The notes under the pieces: model-generated
Seen by the model: the letters and a program-made list of their open reading frames with translations, nothing else
Database searches by the model: none
Told to the model about the DNA's origin: nothing
Position numbers and translations under genes: made by a program
In this document: positions 30,068-38,801 of the stretch, piece by piece
Numbering within the stretch: position 1 is the first letter of the stretch
Layout of the letters: each line of letters begins with the position of its first letter
Origin: UBA1351 sp964563505
Lineage (GTDB): Bacteria > Bacillota > Clostridia > Lachnospirales > Vallitaleaceae
Length of the DNA stretch: 64,000 nucleotides
Direction of reading: 5' to 3'
Assembly: GCA_964563505.1 (NCBI GenBank)
Contig: CAZLXW010000003.1
Coordinates: 37,792 to 101,791 of the forward strand

Positions 30068-31147
30068 CTAGTTTAAATAGCCTTCAGCCTTTAACAGTTC
30101 TGCAATTAATACTGCCCCACCTGCAGCTCCTCGGAGAGTATTATGAGAGATACAAACAAATTTGTAATCGTATTGTTTATCTTCACGTAAACGTCCGATT
30201 GTCACACCCATGCCACGTTCATAATCTCGGTCTAATCGTGTTTGCGGACGATCATCTTCCGTCATATATTTTATGAACTGCTTTGGCGCTAAGGGTAAGT
30301 CAAGTTCTTGAGGACGCCCCGAATATGCGTTCCATTTATCAATCACTTCTTCTTTTGTAGGTTTTTTCTCAAAATTAACAAACACAGCAGCCATATGTCC
30401 ATCAAGTACCGGCACACGAATACATTGTGCTGAAATCAAAGGTGATGTCGCAGCAACAATTTTATCATCCTGAATGCTTCCCCATATTTTCAATGGTTCA
30501 TTTTCACTTTTTTCCTCTTCACCACCAATAAATGGAATAATGTTATCAAGCATCTCCGGCCATGTGTCAAATGTTTTTCCCGCTCCACTAATGGCTTGGT
30601 ATGTACACACGGATATATCTTTAGGTCCGAATTCTTTAAGGGCACTTAATGCCGGGACATAACTTTGAATTGAACAGTTTGGCTTAACTGCAATAAATCC
30701 TTTTTTTGTACCTAAACGTTTTTTTTGCGCGTCAATAATGGCAATATGGTCATTATTGATTTCGGGAATAACCATGGGCACATCTTGCGTTCCACGATGG
30801 GCTGAGTTGTTTGAGATTACAGGAACTTCAGCTTTTGCATATGCTTCTTCTAATGCTTTGATCTCATCTTTTTTCATATCCACTGCACAAAAAACAAAAT
30901 CAACGTCTGATGAAACACTTTCAATATCTGTCGCATTCTTTACCATGATTTGACCAATGCGCTCAGGTATATCTATAGACTGACTCCATCTGTCGCCAAC
31001 TGCTTCTTTATATGTTTTGCCTACTGAACGAGGACTAGCTGCAATCGTTGTCACTTCAAACCATTCATGATCATGTAATAGTGTTACGAAGCGTTGCCCT
31101 ACCATTCCAGTCCCGCCAATAATTCCGACTTTTAATTTTCGATTCAT
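30068..31147 (-). CDS. asd: aspartate-semialdehyde dehydrogenase
   Basis: A 359-residue NADP-dependent enzyme reducing aspartyl phosphate to aspartate semialdehyde, the branch point to lysine (and diaminopimelate), threonine and methionine. The N-terminal Rossmann motif GIIGGTGMVGQRFV, catalytic Cys in KPNCSIQSYVPAL, and acid/base His in CIRVPVLDGHMAAVF are present. The length and the PNCSIQ form place it in the archaeal/fungal-like long group rather than the E. coli type. GAGGT precedes ATG 31147. Single gene; no leader regulatory RNA is visible. Confidence 0.95.
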   Translation of the reverse strand: MNRKLKVGIIGGTGMVGQRFVTLLHDHEWFEVTTIAASPRSVGKTYKEAVGDRWSQSIDIPERIGQIMVKNATDIESVSSDVDFVFCAVDMKKDEIKALEEAYAKAEVPVISNNSAHRGTQDVPMVIPEINNDHIAIIDAQKKRLGTKKGFIAVKPNCSIQSYVPALSALKEFGPKDISVCTYQAISGAGKTFDTWPEMLDNIIPFIGGEEEKSENEPLKIWGSIQDDKIVAATSPLISAQCIRVPVLDGHMAAVFVNFEKKPTKEEVIDKWNAYSGRPQELDLPLAPKQFIKYMTEDDRPQTRLDRDYERGMGVTIGRLREDKQYDYKFVCISHNTLRGAAGGAVLIAELLKAEGYLN

Positions 31148-31243
31148 AATCTACCTCTTTCTACCAGTTTGTCTTCTCAACAAAAACAATTGTTTTTCAG
31201 CTGTGGATATTCTATCATGAAACGAATCTTGCGTCAATGTTTT

Positions 31244-32311
31244 TTATCGAATAATATGCCTAAATCCATACAAATCTTCAATCTCTCCAAGCTGGATTCC
31301 CGTCACTAAATCATACAGTTTTTGAGACACCTCACCAATACGCTGGTTATTATAACAATACTCTTTTCCTTGGTATACCAATGTACCTACTGGAGATATA
31401 ACAGCTGCTGTTCCAGTTCCAAATGCTTCTGTGATTCGCCCTGCTTCAGTGGCTTCAATAATTTCGCGAATATCTATTTTTCTCTCCTCAACGGGAATGC
31501 CTAATTTTCCAGCCATTTTGATAACACTGTCCCTCGTAATTCCGGGTAAAATGCTTCCACTTAAAGCCGGTGTAATCAAGGTGCCCTCTTTTAGAAAAAA
31601 GACATTCATTGTTCCGACTTCTTCTACATATCGGTGTTCTTTGCTATCTAACCATAAAACTTGAGAACATCCATTTTGCGAGGCTTTTTCTTGGGCTAAT
31701 AATCCAGCTCCATAATTACCTCCGGTTTTTGCAAATCCGACACCACCAACAGACGCTCGGACATATTCTTCTTCGACCTGAATCTTGACCGGGTTCAAGC
31801 CTTCTGTATAATAGGCTCCTACCGGTGACAAAATAACCATATATTTATATGTTTTTGCCGGGTGGACTTTTAAGGATGCATCTGTTGCAAATACAAAGGG
31901 ACGAATGTAAAGGGACGTGCCTATGCCTTCCGGAATCCACCGACGGTCTATTTTTACTAATGCTTCGATACTTTTAATGAAGTCTTCTACGGGAATCTCA
32001 GGTATGCACAAACGTTTATTTGAGTCATTTAAACGTTTGCCATTGTATTCAGGTCGGAAGAGAAAAACCTCTCCATCGTTTCCTTTGTATGCTTTTAATC
32101 CTTCAAATGTCTCCTGCCCATAATGTAGAACCATCATCGAAGGATCGAATTCGATCGGGCCATAAGGAAGAATCTTTGCATTATGCCATCCTTGTTCTTC
32201 CGTATAATCCATCATAAACATATGATCTGTAAAAATAGTACCAAACCCTAAATTTTCAGGATTTGGTATCGCTTTTGGTTGGCTTGATTTAATTATTTCA
32301 ATCGATATCAT
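31244..32311 (-). CDS. ilvE: branched-chain amino-acid aminotransferase
   Basis: A 355-residue fold-type IV PLP enzyme transferring amino groups between glutamate and leucine, isoleucine or valine. Visible: GQETFEGLKAY, the PLP lysine in GFAKTGGNYGAGL (about residue 195) and the C-terminal EAFGTGTAAVISPVG that holds the phosphate. The size and motifs fit the longer BCAT group shared with eukaryotes. Of two adjacent ATGs I prefer 32311 (six bases from AAGGAG). The cheX gene stop is 15 bases upstream, so they may be co-transcribed even though their roles differ. Confidence 0.95.
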   Translation of the reverse strand: MISIEIIKSSQPKAIPNPENLGFGTIFTDHMFMMDYTEEQGWHNAKILPYGPIEFDPSMMVLHYGQETFEGLKAYKGNDGEVFLFRPEYNGKRLNDSNKRLCIPEIPVEDFIKSIEALVKIDRRWIPEGIGTSLYIRPFVFATDASLKVHPAKTYKYMVILSPVGAYYTEGLNPVKIQVEEEYVRASVGGVGFAKTGGNYGAGLLAQEKASQNGCSQVLWLDSKEHRYVEEVGTMNVFFLKEGTLITPALSGSILPGITRDSVIKMAGKLGIPVEERKIDIREIIEATEAGRITEAFGTGTAAVISPVGTLVYQGKEYCYNNQRIGEVSQKLYDLVTGIQLGEIEDLYGFRHIIR

Positions 32312-32326
32312 CATATACTCCTTTAT

Positions 32327-32791
32327 TTATCCTTCTTTAATCGCGATGTTCAATTCAAGCATTCCTGCATCAAACTCCAAAGGAATGGCTATCATTCGGC
32401 TATCACCAACATTTAATGACAAATCTTTGCTCACAAATATAGTTGGAGGTGTAATATCGAGCAAAATATTCTTTTCCGCAAAAATCGTCATTGCATTTCC
32501 CATCATCATATTCATGAGTTCACCCAAGGCACTCTTTGCCATATCATTCAATTCCGGCACCGGCATACCCATCATCATTTTTGATGCTAAAACTTTGGCA
32601 ATCTCTTTTGACATTGCTAAAATGACTTGGCCATGCAATTGACCGGTTATTCCTAACAATACAACAAAAACATCATCTGTATACTCCGATTGAGTTACAT
32701 ATGGCTTTCCTGGTTTCAGTTCAATTCCACACGTTTGATTAATAACAAACTTTGATGCCGCGATAATTGGATTCAAATGTTCTGCATTCAT
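32327..32791 (-). CDS. cheX: chemotaxis phosphatase CheX
   Basis: A 154-residue protein with the CheX/CheC-type phosphatase motif: E and N in SALGELMNMMMGNAMTIF (about residues 88-105), which dephosphorylates CheY-P. The rest is an alpha/beta fold (LDITPPTIFVSKDLSL). AGGTG precedes ATG 32791. It works with the chemoreceptors encoded elsewhere in the window to reset the flagellar signal. No other che gene is adjacent. Confidence 0.9.
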   Translation of the reverse strand: MNAEHLNPIIAASKFVINQTCGIELKPGKPYVTQSEYTDDVFVVLLGITGQLHGQVILAMSKEIAKVLASKMMMGMPVPELNDMAKSALGELMNMMMGNAMTIFAEKNILLDITPPTIFVSKDLSLNVGDSRMIAIPLEFDAGMLELNIAIKEG

Positions 32792-32858
32792 AGCTACACC
32801 TCTTCGTTTTTGAGTTAATATTACTTATATTATCACATATTTTCGCGCTTTGTTCAAC

Positions 32859-32897
32859 AAAAAAATAAGGATGCCAAGAAGGCCTCCTTATTTTTAT
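32859..32897 (-). terminator. intrinsic terminator after glgD
   Basis: AAATAAGGA and TCCTTATTT arms enclose an inner GGCC/GGC-type hairpin, followed on the minus strand by seven T residues; it lies 10 bases after the glgD stop. Confidence 0.85.
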
Positions 32898-32907
32898 TTG
32901 ATTTTCA

Positions 32908-34029
32908 TTAAATTTTAGTTCCTTTTCCTACAATAAATGGATAGGAATCTTCACCTTTAAGAATCTTATTTTCTCCAACGACAACTTCTTTGTCTAATAT
33001 TACATTTGTCAATTGTGCTCCATTCAAAATCGTCGTATCCTGCATGATAATACTGTCTTTAATCACAACACCTTGACTAACTTTTACGCCTCTAAATAAG
33101 ACACTATTTACTATCGTTCCTTCGATAATACAACCATCTGCTATAATTGAATTTTTTACTTCGGCTTCTTCGTTATATTTAGCGGGTGTTTCATCTTTGA
33201 CTTTTGTGAACACACGCCCATCATTCATGAACAATTCCTCACGAACTTTTGGATTTAACAAATCCATATTGGCCTTATAAAACATTGAAATTGAATGCAT
33301 TGCTCTCCAATAACCTTCAAATCGATAGCCTTTGATAACAAGTTGGTCTAATTTTTTAATAAGAATATCGCGAACAAAATCATAATACCCCTGAGACTCG
33401 CTTTCTTCCAGCAAGTCAATAAGAAGCTTACGACGTATAATATAAACACCTAAAGATGCTAATGTTCCTTTTGGTTTGGGTGATTTTTCATACATTTCTG
33501 TTAAGCGATTGTCTTTATCAAAAGTCAGCATTCCTAAATGCTTGAGCTCTTCAGGTTCTAAATCACTCATATCCCGATAGAGAATTGTAATATCTGCGCC
33601 ACTGTCAATATGTTCTTGTAACATTTTATCATAAGTCATTTTATAAATACAATTACCCGTTGTCATCAATACAAATTCTTCATTACTACGGCGTAAAAAT
33701 GTGGAGTTATGATACAATCCATCCGCCGATCCCTTATACCAGCCTGAATTATCACCGGATAAATACGGTGGGAACAAAAATAAACCTCCGCGTCGCCGAT
33801 CAAGGTCCCACTCTTTTCCTGATCCAATATGATCCATCAAAGAACGATAACTATATTGGGTTAAGACCCCCACTTTATTAATGCCTGAATTAATCATATT
33901 GGACAGAACAAAATCAATAGCCCGATATCGTCCACCATAAGGAACGGCAGAAACGGATCGTTTCCAAGCAAGTTCTTTTAACTTTTCATTTTTACCACCT
34001 GTTATAATAATACCCATTGTACTATTCAT
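32908..34029 (-). CDS. glgD: GlgD, non-catalytic glucose-1-phosphate adenylyltransferase partner
   Basis: A 373-residue homologue of ADP-glucose pyrophosphorylase with the N-terminal nucleotidyltransferase fold and C-terminal left-handed beta-helix repeats (VVIKDSIIMQDTTILNGAQL). The usual GGxGxRL loop is replaced by GGKNEKLKELAW, so it is probably not catalytic and acts as the regulatory partner of GlgC, as in Bacillus-type GlgCD. ATG 34029 overlaps the glgC stop and follows AGGAGGT by seven bases. No glycogen synthase or branching enzyme gene lies nearby. Confidence 0.93.
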   Translation of the reverse strand: MNSTMGIIITGGKNEKLKELAWKRSVSAVPYGGRYRAIDFVLSNMINSGINKVGVLTQYSYRSLMDHIGSGKEWDLDRRRGGLFLFPPYLSGDNSGWYKGSADGLYHNSTFLRRSNEEFVLMTTGNCIYKMTYDKMLQEHIDSGADITILYRDMSDLEPEELKHLGMLTFDKDNRLTEMYEKSPKPKGTLASLGVYIIRRKLLIDLLEESESQGYYDFVRDILIKKLDQLVIKGYRFEGYWRAMHSISMFYKANMDLLNPKVREELFMNDGRVFTKVKDETPAKYNEEAEVKNSIIADGCIIEGTIVNSVLFRGVKVSQGVVIKDSIIMQDTTILNGAQLTNVILDKEVVVGENKILKGEDSYPFIVGKGTKI

Positions 34030-35305
34030 AAACAATACCTCCTTTTAAAATCGTCTCCCCTGAAGGTACTTCCGTATGTTGATAATCTTCATCTGCCACA
34101 TGACGATCAATGACAACGTTTTTACCGATTTTACAAAGATCCGGAACGCTCGCACAATCGGCGATTACCGTAATGCCACTATTATAAAGATCAGGTTTAA
34201 GTGTGTTCACCGTGTCGTCACCATAACCAATCTCAACATCTTTACCAATATGAACATTCTCACTTATAATTGCTTTCTTTATTTTTGTATTGGCTCCTAT
34301 TGTTGTGTTGGCCATAATAATAGAGTCTTCAATGACAACACCTTCTGCCACTTGAACACCTGGAGAAATAACGGAATTGATCACTGTACCATAAATCATA
34401 CAACCTTCTGCTATAATCGAACGTTTGGCTACTCCAGACGGCCCGATATAATTTGCCGGCATTACCGGATTTACTGTAAAGATTTTCCATTTATGATCAA
34501 ACAAATTAAAATCAGGTATTCGTTTTACTAGATCCATATTTGATTCCCAATACGCTTGTATCGTTCCGACATCTTTCCAATAACCTGAAAATTCATATGA
34601 AAACAATCGTTTTTTATCTTTCAGCATTTTAGGAATAATGTTTTTTCCGAAATCATTAGATGAAGTAGGATCTGCTTCATCATCAATAAGATATTGCCGC
34701 AATACATCCCAAGTAAAAATATAAACACCCATGGAGGCTAAATTGTTCTTAGGGTTTTCCGGTTTTTCTTCAAACTCGTAAACGCTTCCATCATCATTTG
34801 TATTCATAATACCAAATCGATTTGCTTCTTCGATTGGAACTTCAAATACAGATATCGTTGAATCTGCTTCATTGCGTTTATGCGCTTGAAGCATCTTAGC
34901 ATAATCCATTTTATAAATATGGTCTCCGGATAAAATGATAACATATTTTGGATTTAGTTTATCAATATAATGAATGTTTTGATAGACGGCATTGGCTGTT
35001 CCCGTAAACCATGCACTATTATCACTTTTTTGGTAGGGTGATAATATAGTAACGCCACCGGATATTCGGTCCAAATCCCATGGTTTACCAATTCCTATAT
35101 GTGCATTTAACTCAAGTGGCTGATATTGAGTAAAGACCCCTACTGTATCAATACCTGAGTTGACACAGTTACTTAATGGAAAATCAATAATTCGGTATTT
35201 CCCCCCATATGGAACTGATGGTTTTGCTGTTGTTGTTGTTAGTACGCCGAGACGGCTTCCTTGGCCTCCTGCTAAAAGAAGACCTACTATTTCTTTAGAT
35301 ACCAT
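34022..35305 (-). CDS. glgC: glucose-1-phosphate adenylyltransferase (ADP-glucose pyrophosphorylase)
   Basis: A 427-residue enzyme making ADP-glucose from ATP and glucose-1-phosphate, the committed step of glycogen synthesis. It keeps the catalytic loop LAGGQGSRLGVLTTTTAKPSV-type motif, YAKMLQAHKRN, the EEKPENPK segment and FSGYWKDVGT, then the beta-helix domain. ATG 35305 follows GGGAG by eight bases; an ATG at 35320 lacks a site. It overlaps glgD by 8 bases. Confidence 0.95.
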   Translation of the reverse strand: MVSKEIVGLLLAGGQGSRLGVLTTTTAKPSVPYGGKYRIIDFPLSNCVNSGIDTVGVFTQYQPLELNAHIGIGKPWDLDRISGGVTILSPYQKSDNSAWFTGTANAVYQNIHYIDKLNPKYVIILSGDHIYKMDYAKMLQAHKRNEADSTISVFEVPIEEANRFGIMNTNDDGSVYEFEEKPENPKNNLASMGVYIFTWDVLRQYLIDDEADPTSSNDFGKNIIPKMLKDKKRLFSYEFSGYWKDVGTIQAYWESNMDLVKRIPDFNLFDHKWKIFTVNPVMPANYIGPSGVAKRSIIAEGCMIYGTVINSVISPGVQVAEGVVIEDSIIMANTTIGANTKIKKAIISENVHIGKDVEIGYGDDTVNTLKPDLYNSGITVIADCASVPDLCKIGKNVVIDRHVADEDYQHTEVPSGETILKGGIVYE

Positions 35306-35408
35306 AGTTTCAACTCCCATCTTTGGTCATAATGTGTAAAAATATGTATATTCTTATTTTATCACAAAACCCTTATTAATGCACAAATAATCTGAATTAT
35401 TTACTATA

Positions 35409-36293
35409 TCACTTGTTCTCTCGCATTTTCTTCCCCATGAAGGCTACCGCCAACATACCTGGTCCTACATGGGATGCGATTGTTGCCGATAGGCAGGTGA
35501 GCATTACGGGATTGTTGACCTTTGCTTTTTTTAATTCTTGGACCAAATATGCCGCATCTTCAGGTGTATTGGCATGTCCGATAACAACTATTTCTTCAGA
35601 ATTTTCTAAATGTTCAGAAATTTTACTTATTATATATTTACATGCACGCGTTTTTCCACGCACTTTTCCAAAGGTCTCCAACTTTCCCGTGTGATTCATA
35701 GAGAGTAACGGTTTAACGCTAAGCACCGTTCCTACATAAGCTGTTGTCGCCGGAATTCTCCCCCCATTTTTCAGATGCAACAAGTCATCTACCACAAACC
35801 AATGATTTGCCTTTAATTTTTCACCTTCGACATACTTTACTAATTCATCTAGATTTAAGTTCTCTTTTACATTTTTTTCAACCACCGTATATACCAGAAC
35901 ACCTAAACCTATGGATGCCGCTAATGAATCGAGAATTGCAATCTGAGCATTCGGATTTTCTTCCAATACCATACTTTTGGCAATAACTGCGTTATTATAT
36001 GTTCCGCTTAACCCTGAGGATAAGCCTAAATACAAAACGCCTTTGCCTTCTTTTGTCAAACGCTCAAAACACTCATAGAAAGTTACAACATTGATTTGTG
36101 AGGTTTTGGGCATTGTTCCTTTTGCCATTTCTTCATAAAAAAAACTATGAGAAAAGCTTTCTCCCAAATCATCAATATATTCTTGCCCCGAAACCGTCAC
36201 TGGCATACCTAAAACTTCAAGATGCTCAGAACGTTCTTTTACATAGGATAGGGGTAAATCAGAACTCGAGTCTGTTACAATCTTTATTTGCAT
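35409..36293 (-). CDS. DegV family fatty-acid-binding protein
   Basis: A 294-residue DegV protein; the hallmark TDSSSDLP is at residues 7-14, with TSQINVVTFYECF and a C-terminal SATIASHVGPGMLAVAF. DegV (FakB-like) proteins hold one fatty acid for phosphorylation by a FakA kinase. GGAGG precedes ATG 36293. It lies 15 bases after the MurF-like gene. No fakA-like gene is in the window, so the partner kinase must be elsewhere. Confidence 0.9.
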   Translation of the reverse strand: MQIKIVTDSSSDLPLSYVKERSEHLEVLGMPVTVSGQEYIDDLGESFSHSFFYEEMAKGTMPKTSQINVVTFYECFERLTKEGKGVLYLGLSSGLSGTYNNAVIAKSMVLEENPNAQIAILDSLAASIGLGVLVYTVVEKNVKENLNLDELVKYVEGEKLKANHWFVVDDLLHLKNGGRIPATTAYVGTVLSVKPLLSMNHTGKLETFGKVRGKTRACKYIISKISEHLENSEEIVVIGHANTPEDAAYLVQELKKAKVNNPVMLTCLSATIASHVGPGMLAVAFMGKKMRENK

Positions 36294-36308
36294 TATATTT
36301 CCTCCAAA

Positions 36309-37865
36309 TTATTCATCAAAGTTATCCGGCAAGTCATTTTCTATAAGTACAACATCCCCGGTCTGTACTAATTCTCGTATTTTATTAAATCCTTCAAATA
36401 CCGTTTGACATATATGCACCTGGTCCATCGGATAATTCTTCGCCTGAAGTCCTGCCACAATCGATTTGGTCTTTTTTTCTCCGATTAGAATGACTTCATC
36501 GCAAACCTCAGCAATCTGTTGACCAAAAGCAGTATGCAACTCATCATCCATGGCACCTAACTCAATCATTCCCGGTGTCATAATAATATGTCTGCCGTTT
36601 TCAAAGCGTGCCAAAACATCTAAAGCACTCTTGGCACCTGTTGGATTTGAGTTGAAGGCATCATCTAAAATAAAATAATCCCCTTGGGTTTTTAATTCTA
36701 ACCGATGTTCCACGGACTTTAATTCTTTGACTCCCGCATATATCTTTTCATATGGAACCCCTAGCTCGATGGCAACGGCAACTGCACCTGCAATATTTAA
36801 CATGTTATGATCACCTAGTAATCTGGTTTGGAAGCGATACATTTGATGATTGATCTCAACTTCGAATTCTGACCCTGAAGCATCTTGTCGTATATGCCTA
36901 ATTACGACTTGGTTATCTTCGTCACTCCCGTAAGTTACATACTGAGGATTTGAATACCGCTCAATCCCTATACGTACATTTTTATTATCTCCGTTCACAT
37001 AACAAATCCCCTTGGAAGCGACACTTCGAGCCAACTCAAACTTTGTATCGATTACAGTATCTACGCTCCCAAAGGTTTCAAGATGCTGTGGTCCAACTGC
37101 AGTTATTATACCATAGTCCGGATTCACTAATCGACAGATTTCTTCAATATCTCCTTTTTGCTTTGCCCCCATTTCAACCACAAAAACCTCATGAGAACGT
37201 CGAAGCATATCACGAATAGTTATGATAACTCCAAGCAATGTGTTGTAGCTATGAGGTGTCACTAATGTATTGAATTCTTTGGAGAGAATTTTCTCTAATA
37301 TAAATTTTGTGCTTGTTTTTCCGTAACTTCCTGTAATACCGATGATCTTTAACGTCGAATGTTGACTTAGACGCTTCTTTGCATCCCTATAATAATAATT
37401 CTTCATCATCTTTTCCCATGGTATGAGCACCATGTTTGCGACCAATAAAATTGGTAGACTCAGAAAAATGATTGTCGCAAATATCAGTAAGTCGGCATTG
37501 AATTGATACATCAAAATCATCAGACCACTATATAAAATCACTTGTACACTAATCATTCTTTTGACTCTTGCTGTATATGCTAGGGGTTTTTTCGTCTGCT
37601 GTTTTGTCTTCACATCGTAAATTAATCGAATAGCGAGCACAAAAATAACGCCTAAGTGAATGCCTAATATACTTAGCAACAAAATAAGGCATATAAAAAT
37701 ACTGTTTTTAAGGGATAATATTTTTTGAATATTACTTTTAATAAATCTAAAAAATCGTGCATATCGATATGAATTCAGTTGAAACATATGCGTATAATAC
37801 AATGCACGCTTAAGAAAATATGCTGTTCCCAGCACAAATATAGCTATATAAATAATGTTTTCCAT
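36309..37865 (-). CDS. membrane-anchored Mur ligase (MurF-like)
   Basis: A 518-residue protein with an N-terminal membrane region of about four to five hydrophobic segments (residues 1-130) fused to a Mur ligase core: ATP loop ITGSYGKTSTK (about residue 180), VVEMGAKQKGDIEEI, and GDHNMLNIAGAVAVA, then the third domain with DDAFNSNPTGAKSAL. These match MurF, which adds D-Ala-D-Ala to UDP-MurNAc-tripeptide. ATG 37865 follows GGAGG by five bases. The membrane fusion is odd for the canonical cytosolic MurF and suggests a paralogue that acts at the membrane, perhaps on a lipid-linked wall precursor. Confidence 0.82.
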   Translation of the reverse strand: MENIIYIAIFVLGTAYFLKRALYYTHMFQLNSYRYARFFRFIKSNIQKILSLKNSIFICLILLLSILGIHLGVIFVLAIRLIYDVKTKQQTKKPLAYTARVKRMISVQVILYSGLMILMYQFNADLLIFATIIFLSLPILLVANMVLIPWEKMMKNYYYRDAKKRLSQHSTLKIIGITGSYGKTSTKFILEKILSKEFNTLVTPHSYNTLLGVIITIRDMLRRSHEVFVVEMGAKQKGDIEEICRLVNPDYGIITAVGPQHLETFGSVDTVIDTKFELARSVASKGICYVNGDNKNVRIGIERYSNPQYVTYGSDEDNQVVIRHIRQDASGSEFEVEINHQMYRFQTRLLGDHNMLNIAGAVAVAIELGVPYEKIYAGVKELKSVEHRLELKTQGDYFILDDAFNSNPTGAKSALDVLARFENGRHIIMTPGMIELGAMDDELHTAFGQQIAEVCDEVILIGEKKTKSIVAGLQAKNYPMDQVHICQTVFEGFNKIRELVQTGDVVLIENDLPDNFDE

Positions 37866-37887
37866 TCTATCCTCCATAAGACCTATA

Positions 37888-38637
37888 TTATATAAATGCA
37901 TCTAATACTTTTAGGAATCGTTGCGCCTGTTCTAAAAATGCATAGTGGCTTCCTCCTTCAAAGACGACTAATCCTGCATCTTGAAACTCTTTTTCCATTA
38001 ACTTACCGTCATTTAAGGGTGTCGCTGTATCGAGTTCTCCCCATATTAAGAGCGTCGGCACCTTAACTTTATTAAATTCATCTACTAAATTCTCATTAAC
38101 GACTTTCGACAGTACTTGCTTCATCATTGGACTGGCTTGATTATAATCTGCTGACCCTGTTTTTTTTCTGTATTTATCTAACATATTTGGAAAAACTTTT
38201 TGAACAGGACCCATCCGGTACAAACGCTTCATCACCTTAAATGTATATACTTTAACATAGTATCTTAATGGCCTCTTATTAACAACACCTGCGCTACCCG
38301 TTAATATGAGTTTATCGAATGTATAAAACGTTGCCATTTTGATTAATATCCGCCCTCCAAAGGAATGTCCGATTCCAATAGGATTTTTTATCTCAAGGGC
38401 ATCAAAAACTTCTTGCATTCGCCTTGCATAATCCATGGTTCCCATGACTTGAGTCGGTTCATCGGATCCGCCAAATCCAGGTAAATCAAATGCAAAAACA
38501 CGATATTTTGACTTATAATGGTCAACTAAAAAGTCAAACATTTCTTTATTACAGCCCCATCCATGAAGAATAACTAAATCTTGACCCTCACCTTCTACAC
38601 TATACTCTATATTATATTTTTCAAGTTTTCTTTTCAT
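37888..38637 (-). CDS. alpha/beta hydrolase
   Basis: A 249-residue alpha/beta-hydrolase-fold protein with the oxyanion HGWG turn, nucleophile elbow GHSFGGR (Ser about 90), the acid in LLIWGELDTATP and the base in GGSHYAFLEQ, so the catalytic triad is complete. No signal peptide. ATG 38637 follows GGAGG by five bases. It precedes the MurF-like gene by 22 bases, likely the same operon; the substrate cannot be told, but a wall-precursor or lipid ester is a reasonable guess. Confidence 0.87.
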   Translation of the reverse strand: MKRKLEKYNIEYSVEGEGQDLVILHGWGCNKEMFDFLVDHYKSKYRVFAFDLPGFGGSDEPTQVMGTMDYARRMQEVFDALEIKNPIGIGHSFGGRILIKMATFYTFDKLILTGSAGVVNKRPLRYYVKVYTFKVMKRLYRMGPVQKVFPNMLDKYRKKTGSADYNQASPMMKQVLSKVVNENLVDEFNKVKVPTLLIWGELDTATPLNDGKLMEKEFQDAGLVVFEGGSHYAFLEQAQRFLKVLDAFI

Positions 38638-38745
38638 CTTGGCCTCCATATGCCATTACAAAGCATTTAAAAGGAATTATATCACATGTTTTTCACGACA
38701 TCAATGCTTTGCTTATTAATAAAAGAGTGGAAATCTTTTCGTCTC

Positions 38746-38773
38746 TTTGATAAAATATAAGCTAGTCTATAAT
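38746..38773 (+). promoter_or_regulatory. probable promoter of the ArsR-type regulator gene
   Basis: TTTGAT (38746-38751) and TATAAT (38768-38773) are separated by 16 bases, 28 bases upstream of the ATG. Confidence 0.5.
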
Positions 38774-38801
38774 TTCATCTCAAACGGAAAGAGGTAGCAC
38801 A

